A stretch of DNA of 48,194 bases. Source: JAGPUQ01 sp041594335. GTDB lineage: Bacteria; Pseudomonadota; Gammaproteobacteria; Pseudomonadales; Porticoccaceae. The notes under the pieces are model-generated. The model was not told where the DNA came from, made no database searches, and saw nothing but the letters and a program-made list of their open reading frames with translations. Shown in pieces: positions 43,432-48,194 of this stretch (within the stretch, counting starts at the first letter, position 1; each line of letters starts with the position of its first letter). Both the position numbers and the translations under genes were made by a program. The stretch is taken from assembly GCA_041594335.1 (NCBI GenBank), contig JBFHML010000013.1:1-48194 (forward strand), in the 5' to 3' direction.

Positions 43432-44775
43432 ATGAGGCAATTTTTCCGGGGGGCGTTACGTAAAGGGTCGCGGAGAAAGGCGCATCGCGGGCTTTCGGCT
43501 CTTCCGACAGCGTTCCTGCTGGCGACGATGCCAACCTACGCAGAAAATCTTGACGGCAGCAGCACCGCCTGGATGCTTACTGCCACCGCACTGGTGCTCT
43601 TCATGACCATTCCAGGGCTATCGCTCTTTTACGGCGGACTGGTTCGCACTAAAAATGTGCTTTCAGTGTTGATGCAATGCTTCGCGATCACCTGCGGCGC
43701 TTCTTTACTGTGGTTTCTCCTCGGCTATAGCCTCGCCTTTGGCGACGGCGGCGCGCTCAATGGATGGATCGGCGGCTTCGACCGCGCGCTGATGGCCGGC
43801 GTAACTCCGGACACACTCAGCGGCGCACTACCGGAAGCCCTGTTCGCGCTCTTTCAGATGACCTTTGCCATCATCACCCCGGCGCTCGTCGTCGGCGGCT
43901 TTGCCGAACGCATGAAATTCTCCGCCATGCTGTGGTTCAGCATGCTCTGGCTGTTGGTGGTGTACGTGCCCGTCACGCATTGGGTCTGGGGCGGCGGCTG
44001 GCTGGCCGAATTGGGACTGCTCGATTTCGCGGGTGGCGTCGTGGTGCACATCACCGCCGGGGTTGCAGCCCTGGTGGCGGCAGTGGTGCTCGGACCGCGG
44101 CGCGGCTTCGGTACGCAGGCCCTTCCCCCCCATAACCTGACGCTGACCGTAGCCGGCGCAGGCATGCTCTGGGTCGGCTGGTTCGGATTCAATGGCGGCT
44201 CGGCACTGGCAGCCAACGGTGATGCCGCCATGGCCATGCTGGTGACCCACCTCTCGGCAGCAGCCGGCTCACTCGCCTGGATGGCCATGGAATGGCTACG
44301 CCACGGCAAACCCTCGGTGCTCGGCATCGTCACCGGGATGGTCGCGGGCCTGGGCACCATTACCCCGGCCTCTGGGTTCGTGGGTCCCGGCGGGGCGCTG
44401 GTGATTGGTCTGGCGGCGGGCGTGATCTGCTATTTCGCCACCCAATGGCTCAAGCAGCGCCTGCATATCGACGACTCCCTGGACGTGTTCCCGGTCCACG
44501 GTGTCGGCGGCATGCTCGGCACCCTGCTCGCCGGCGTATTCGCTAGCGGTGGCCTCGGTCTGCTGAGCGGGCAAGGCTATGCCGAAGGGATGACCATGAG
44601 CCGCCAAGTGACCGTACAGCTGACGGGCATTCTGGCCACGGTGGCCTTTACCGCACTGGCCACTTGGCTACTGTTGCGTATCGTCGATGCCCTGATTGGA
44701 CTGCGCGTCACCGCAGAGCAGGAAACTCAGGGCCTGGATCTAAGCCAGCACGACGAGCGCGGGTACGACCTCTGA
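43432..44775 (+). CDS. amtB: Ammonium transporter
   Basis: A 447-residue trimeric membrane channel for ammonium. A leader (KAHRGLSALPTAFLLATMPTYA) precedes eleven hydrophobic helices. The paired pore histidines appear in FAGGVVVHITAGVAAL and DVFPVHGVGGMLGTLL, equivalent to E. coli H168 and H318, and the N-terminal FYGGLVRTKNVLS is the family signature. A sigma-54 promoter lies about 85 bases upstream, implying induction by NtrC under nitrogen limitation. The PII partner glnK, which usually precedes amtB, is absent here. Confidence 0.95.
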   Translation: MRQFFRGALRKGSRRKAHRGLSALPTAFLLATMPTYAENLDGSSTAWMLTATALVLFMTIPGLSLFYGGLVRTKNVLSVLMQCFAITCGASLLWFLLGYSLAFGDGGALNGWIGGFDRALMAGVTPDTLSGALPEALFALFQMTFAIITPALVVGGFAERMKFSAMLWFSMLWLLVVYVPVTHWVWGGGWLAELGLLDFAGGVVVHITAGVAALVAAVVLGPRRGFGTQALPPHNLTLTVAGAGMLWVGWFGFNGGSALAANGDAAMAMLVTHLSAAAGSLAWMAMEWLRHGKPSVLGIVTGMVAGLGTITPASGFVGPGGALVIGLAAGVICYFATQWLKQRLHIDDSLDVFPVHGVGGMLGTLLAGVFASGGLGLLSGQGYAEGMTMSRQVTVQLTGILATVAFTALATWLLLRIVDALIGLRVTAEQETQGLDLSQHDERGYDL

Positions 44776-44795
44776 GCAGGGCAGTGGTGCGCGGC

Positions 44796-45326
44796 TCAGA
44801 TAGGATGAGCCGCACTGGGGCGGCGAGCGGCGAGCCAACGCTCGCCGCCGAACAGGAGTGCCCCCCAAACCAATGTGGCTAAGACGGTGTGATGAAAAAA
44901 GGGCACCGCCGCCAGATAACAAGCGGCCAATCCGGCCGCCGTGGGCGGATACAGGGTCTGGGTCAACCATACGCCGGCGTTGCTGACCAGAAAAAAGAGG
45001 CCCGAGCCCAGTAGCCCCGCGCCTAGCAGGAGGGCCGGCTTGCGCCGCCCACCGAGCACGCACCCGACGACCACGGCCAACGCCATGCCCAAATACACGA
45101 ACGCCAACGTGGCGTGAAAGCCCAACCACAAGTCCGCGAGCAACATCGCCGACAGCGGGAGTATCAACGCCAGTCGCCAATCGCGGCACACAGCACCACT
45201 GAACAGCGCCGCCGCGACCAGTGGCGAGAAATTGGGTGGATGGGGCAGCAATCGGGTCAACGCCAGCAATGCAATGGCGGCAACCAGTAGCCGGGTGGCG
45301 GGAGTCATCATGGCGTAGTTCCTCAT
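44796..45326 (-). CDS. DUF6580 membrane protein, candidate cobalamin/corrinoid uptake component
   Basis: A 176-residue polytopic membrane protein with five or six hydrophobic segments. The N-terminal PHPPNFSPLVAAALFSGAV block is the DUF6580 signature; the family resembles small ECF-type S components. Its start overlaps the BtuB-like receptor's stop by 4 bases, so both lie under the upstream cobalamin riboswitch. A vitamin B12 role is therefore inferred from context; transport is not proven. It has a single cysteine in the membrane core side (C47), plus C89 and a histidine pair (FFHHT) near the C-terminus. It does not visibly match BtuM, the single-component B12 transporter. Confidence 0.72.
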   Translation of the reverse strand: MRNYAMMTPATRLLVAAIALLALTRLLPHPPNFSPLVAAALFSGAVCRDWRLALILPLSAMLLADLWLGFHATLAFVYLGMALAVVVGCVLGGRRKPALLLGAGLLGSGLFFLVSNAGVWLTQTLYPPTAAGLAACYLAAVPFFHHTVLATLVWGALLFGGERWLAARRPSAAHPI

Positions 45327-47242
45327 AGGTCGCGGAGCAAGGTGAACTGGAAATTGCGCTCCGGCGCCGGATACTGGGCCCGGGTACCGAAGAAAGTCGC
45401 GAACTCGGTGTATTCTCGGTCGGCAATATTGTTGAGCCGCGCCTGCAATGTCCAGTCACCACGGGACCAGCTGGCGGCGAGGTTGACGACCGTGTAGCCG
45501 CCAAGCGCCGCTGCATTCGCTAGATCGAGTGCCTGAGCGCCGGTGTAGACCACCTCCCCGGACAGCTGCCAAGCCGGGGCGATACGATAACCGGCATGGA
45601 ACTTGGCCAGCTCCCGGGCGACATCCGGAACCCGGTTACCGTCATAGGATCCGGCCACGAATCGCGCATCCGTATAGGTATAGAGGCCGCCGATCTCCAA
45701 ACGCTCATCGATCCGATAGCGTAACTCGGCGGTGCCGCCACGGCGGCGGGTGTCATCGAAATTCACATTGGCGCCGAAGGCGCCGTTGGCGGGATCGAAA
45801 CCGATCTCGTCGCGCAGCCGGTGCTCGAACAGCGCCATCTGCAGCTCCAGCCCCCTCCAACGCCACTCTCCGCCCAGTTCCCAGGCCACACCGCGCTGCA
45901 CGTCGAGGGGCGAGAAGGCACCCATAAAATCAACATTTTCGTCCGCCAGTGGAAAGCGGAAGGTCTCGTCGCGTCTGAGATAATAGCGCCCGCGATCACC
46001 GCGCCAGTTGACCCCCAGGGTATGCACCGTGGCACTTTGATCGTAGTCGATCTCATAGGGGTCTACCTTGGTATCCCGCCGCGCGTGGCGCACCCCAGCC
46101 TGCAGATCCAGTGACGGTAGCGGGCTGATCATCACATGCAGATACGGGCTGCGCTGGCGTTGGCGCTGCTCCGTGCCGCTGGGCCCAAAACCGAAATCCA
46201 GCGCAAAGTCGTAGTCGACGCGTTCGATGTCCACGCCCAAAGTCGCGCGCCACCGGTCAGCGTGCCACACCAACCGCGGATCCAGCGTCTGTACCCGACG
46301 CTCCTGACCGGTTACCGCAGCGCCGAATCCCGACAGCGAATCGATCACCACCTCCTCATCACGATCACCGTAACTGGCCAGCAACTGGAGCCGTTCACCC
46401 AGCTGCTGCTCGATACCGACGCGGAACAGACGATTATCCGCGGCATAGTCGTTGAAACTCGCGCCCGCCTGGCGGCGATCGGCGGCGAGCTCGGCCGCAC
46501 TCAAGGCCCCGGCGAGCTGAAATTCGTCATCGCTACGGCGCGCTTCCAGGAAAACGTCCCCGCTGGCGTGCTGCCAGCCGGTGCGGGCGCTGTAGTTTTC
46601 GTAATTGACGCCACTGCCAGCGCGGTAGGCGTCGCCGCGCTCGAGTTCGACGCCGAGCCGATAGTACAAGCCAGAGTCGAAGCGATCGCGGTACCAAGCG
46701 CCATAGGTCTCCGCGTCATAACTGCCGCGCCCGGCGCGGACCTGGCCGGCGCGCGGGCCGGCCCCCTGGGTGATGAGGTTGATCACCCCAGCCACAGCCT
46801 GGTCCCCATAGAGCACCCCGGCGCCGCCTTCGAGAATCTCGATCCGTTCGATATCCGCGAGGGCGACCGACGTGAGATCGGGTCCGGCGAGATCACTGTT
46901 GTTGAGTTCGCGGCCGTCGACCAGGACCAAGACATTCTGGGCACTGGCGAAACCGCGCAGGCCGAGCCGACTGTCGCGGCCCAGCCCCGAGCTATCGCGC
47001 ACCTGGACCGGGCCCAAATTGCGCAACAGCTCCGAGAGGTTGCGCACGCCACTGGTGCGAATCTGCGCGGCGTCGATCACCCGCACCGTGGTCGCCACCC
47101 GGTCTAGGCTGTGAGGCGAACGGGTGGCCGTAACCACCACTTCCTCGGTGAGCATCAGCGCGATCGCGGGGGCTGTCGAAATCAATACAAAGACGCCGAT
47201 CAAGGGGCGCAGGATGGGCTTGAGAATCGACACGGAAAGCAT
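45323..47242 (-). CDS. btuB: TonB-dependent vitamin B12 receptor, BtuB-like
   Basis: A 639-residue outer membrane receptor. A signal segment is followed by a TonB box (EEVVVTATR, about 33-41), a plug domain (SGVRNLSELLRNLGPVQVRD, LVLVDGRELN, IERIEILEGGAGVLYGDQAVAGVINLIT) and a 22-strand barrel. The cobalamin riboswitch upstream and the size make BtuB the best assignment. The start is unclear: TTG at 47248, ATG at 47242 and GTG at 47233 are in frame, and the only GGAG (47243-47246) suits the GTG. The last residue is leucine instead of the usual aromatic. Confidence 0.88.
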   Translation of the reverse strand: MLSVSILKPILRPLIGVFVLISTAPAIALMLTEEVVVTATRSPHSLDRVATTVRVIDAAQIRTSGVRNLSELLRNLGPVQVRDSSGLGRDSRLGLRGFASAQNVLVLVDGRELNNSDLAGPDLTSVALADIERIEILEGGAGVLYGDQAVAGVINLITQGAGPRAGQVRAGRGSYDAETYGAWYRDRFDSGLYYRLGVELERGDAYRAGSGVNYENYSARTGWQHASGDVFLEARRSDDEFQLAGALSAAELAADRRQAGASFNDYAADNRLFRVGIEQQLGERLQLLASYGDRDEEVVIDSLSGFGAAVTGQERRVQTLDPRLVWHADRWRATLGVDIERVDYDFALDFGFGPSGTEQRQRQRSPYLHVMISPLPSLDLQAGVRHARRDTKVDPYEIDYDQSATVHTLGVNWRGDRGRYYLRRDETFRFPLADENVDFMGAFSPLDVQRGVAWELGGEWRWRGLELQMALFEHRLRDEIGFDPANGAFGANVNFDDTRRRGGTAELRYRIDERLEIGGLYTYTDARFVAGSYDGNRVPDVARELAKFHAGYRIAPAWQLSGEVVYTGAQALDLANAAALGGYTVVNLAASWSRGDWTLQARLNNIADREYTEFATFFGTRAQYPAPERNFQFTLLRDL

Positions 47243-47331
47243 CTCCAAGTCAGGTCAACGGATACGGCCGTGCCTGCGAACACCTGACGGAGATCACCGC
47301 AACAACCGCGCAACTTATTGCGTTGCACGGC

Positions 47332-47370
47332 GCGCCACGACGTGGCGCTCGTTCGATACCCCGTCGAACG
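47332..47370 (-). promoter_or_regulatory. Expression-platform hairpins behind the riboswitch
   Basis: Two adjacent stems, GCGCCAC/GTGGCGC (47332-47338 with 47342-47348) and CGTTCGA/TCGAACG (47350-47356 with 47364-47370), follow the aptamer on the minus strand. No T run follows either stem, so control of ribosome access or Rho-dependent termination is likelier than an intrinsic terminator. Confidence 0.5.
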
Positions 47371-47379
47371 ATTCGCAAC

Positions 47380-47548
47380 GCGGTTGTGGCAGGTCTCCTG
47401 GCTTCCGGGTCCGCGCACCACCCGCCTTCCCGACCTCAGTCAGTGGCATCCGGGCGACGCTCGCCGGGTACAGTTGCGGGGACAGCTTCGATTGCGCGGC
47501 TCGATACCGCGCGCCGAATTCCCTCGGGGCCCTCGCGGGCACCACAAC
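47380..47548 (-). promoter_or_regulatory. Cobalamin (AdoCbl) riboswitch
   Basis: On the minus strand, the conserved pieces appear in order: a GAGGGAA block, CCCCGCAACTGT, the GCCACTG element (47441-47447 on plus, as CAGTGGC) and the B12 box GAAGCCAGGAGACCTGCC (47388-47405). This matches the Rfam cobalamin aptamer. It lies about 140 bases before the btuB start and would turn btuB and the DUF6580 gene off when cobalamin is plentiful. Confidence 0.93.
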
Positions 47549-47555
47549 GACGAGA

Positions 47556-47564
47556 ATTCTACCA
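47556..47564 (-). promoter_or_regulatory. Extended -10 promoter for the riboswitch transcript
   Basis: On the minus strand TGGTAGAAT gives a TGn extension and a -10 hexamer TAGAAT (47561 to 47556), one base from consensus, about 8-10 bases before the aptamer start. The -35 region is poor, as is usual for extended -10 promoters. Confidence 0.5.
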
Positions 47565-47785
47565 GTGTGCCGCCCCTGATGCGCAGGGCGCTCGATCAGC
47601 CCCCGCGCCCAGAACACCACGCCCGCACCGACCCAGCCGTTGGCGACCATGTGGCGGTAGGTATCGACACCGGCGACGAAGCGGTCGTTGTACAGCCGCC
47701 ACACGGGCACGGTGCCCGGATCGCAGGAACCCTGGGTGGCGACGAGCGCACGGAAGGCGCCGTTCGCAAGCCAAGACCGTCGCGG
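47565..47785 (-). pseudogene. Fragment of a secreted-protein C-terminal repeat domain
   Basis: Minus-strand translation from just after a stop codon at 47786-47788 reads WLANGAFRALVA, then GSCDPGTVPVWRLYND, then HMVANGWVGAGVVFWARG. This resembles the terminal domain of many secreted proteins (pattern C-PG-T-P-V-YRLYN, then M-x3-GW-x-EG-V-x-F-C). The fragment is in-frame only for about 65 residues, lacks an N-terminus and runs into the riboswitch promoter. It appears to be a gene relic between radA and btuB; the match is by eye. Confidence 0.4.
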
Positions 47786-47898
47786 CTACCGGAAGCGAAG
47801 GAGTGGAGCTCACGGACAAAGCGTCGTGCCGGTACGACGCCCTGGCGATTCGCCCCACTGAGCGCACGGCCGGGACCGCGACAAGTCGTCGCCTGTGG

Positions 47899-48194
47899 CT
47901 ATCCCTCCAGTGCCGCCAGCGCCTCGGCTAAGTGGCGCACGGCGACTACCTCCATCCCCCTGGGAGATTGGCGGGGCGCGTTGCCGGCCGGCACGATCGC
48001 GCGGGTGAAGCCGTGCTTGGCGGCCTCGCGCAAACGCTCCTGGCCACCGGGCACCGGGCGGATCTCGCCGGCCAGGCCGACCTCACCGAAAGCCACCAGT
48101 TCCCGCGACAGCGGCCGGTCGCGAAAGCTCGATACGACGGCAAGGAGCACCGGCAGGTCGGCGCCGGTCTCGACCACGCGCACGCCGCCGACGA
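47899..48194 (-). CDS. radA: DNA repair protein RadA, C-terminal part
   Basis: The last 98 codons of RadA (Sms), a DnaB-like branch-migration ATPase in recombination. The segment VVETGADLPVLLAVVSSFRDRPLSRELV and the very conserved FGEVGLAGEIRPV, QERLREAAKHGFTRAIVP belong to its Lon-like C-terminal domain. The gene is read on minus and begins beyond the window's right edge, so the KNRFG motif and ATPase core cannot be seen. The end is intact, with a stop at 47899-47901. Confidence 0.94.
   Translation of the reverse strand, partial: VGGVRVVETGADLPVLLAVVSSFRDRPLSRELVAFGEVGLAGEIRPVPGGQERLREAAKHGFTRAIVPAGNAPRQSPRGMEVVAVRHLAEALAALEG

Noticed and set aside
46136..47107. 323-codon plus-strand open frame
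   Set aside because: It is fully antisense to the btuB-like receptor, whose plug and barrel motifs are unmistakable.
47315..47710. 131-codon minus-strand open frame with a start codon
   Set aside because: It passes through the promoter and conserved cobalamin aptamer, so it cannot be a normal gene; only its front part, a gene relic, is meaningful.
1..48194. Search for CRISPR arrays, tRNA or rRNA genes, and complete insertion sequences
   Set aside because: No regularly spaced direct repeats, no cloverleaf-like intergenic sequence and no transposase reading frame were found by eye.

Overview
The window is a high-GC chromosomal segment of a gammaproteobacterium. Gene content and order combine two conserved blocks: the Pseudomonas-type glnE–ilvE–waaF–waaG–waaP lipopolysaccharide (LPS) core locus, and the tolC–nudF–yqiB–cpdA–yqiA–parE run known from Escherichia coli (here with parC directly after parE). 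The exact genus cannot be read from the sequence; a Chromatiales/Ectothiorhodospiraceae-like or related non-enteric lineage is a guess. No phage, complete insertion sequence, CRISPR array, rRNA or tRNA was seen.

Layout. 0–8 kb: a Tat-exported glucan biosynthesis protein (opgD), an acyl-CoA synthetase on the minus strand, an orphan GspE/PilB-type ATPase and glnE. 8–26 kb: ilvE, then the LPS inner-core region: heptosyltransferases waaF and waaC, glycosyltransferase waaG, at least four WaaP-like sugar kinase genes (one a tandem double kinase), a NodU-type carbamoyltransferase, a family 2 glycosyltransferase, a sulfotransferase-like protein, hldE (ADP-heptose synthesis), waaL (O-antigen ligase), an aldo/keto reductase plus FAD oxidoreductase pair, and waaA (Kdo transferase). 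The set implies a heptose core that is phosphorylated, probably carbamoylated and possibly sulfated. 26–34.6 kb: tolC, nudF, yqiB, cpdA, yqiA, parE and parC. 34.6–41.4 kb: a gap holding nested inverted repeats and the C-terminal remnant of an outer-membrane barrel, an Asp-box (sialidase-like) secreted protein, a short-chain dehydrogenase, ettA, a lemA/GIDE pair and an L,D-transpeptidase. 41.4–43.2 kb (minus): an OprI/Lpp-like alanine-zipper lipoprotein, a SPOR-domain lipoprotein and a DUF4404 protein. 43.3–48.2 kb: a sigma-54-driven ammonium transporter, then on the minus strand a cobalamin riboswitch controlling a BtuB-like receptor and a DUF6580 membrane protein, a gene fragment, and the 3' end of radA running off the window.

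Most genes are standard housekeeping or envelope genes. The most unusual material is the sulfotransferase embedded in the LPS core locus, the heavy use of TTG start codons there, a structured non-coding block at 22.5–22.8 kb that may be a group II intron remnant, the repeat-plus-barrel remnant after parC, and an EF-hand loop in the GIDE-family protein.
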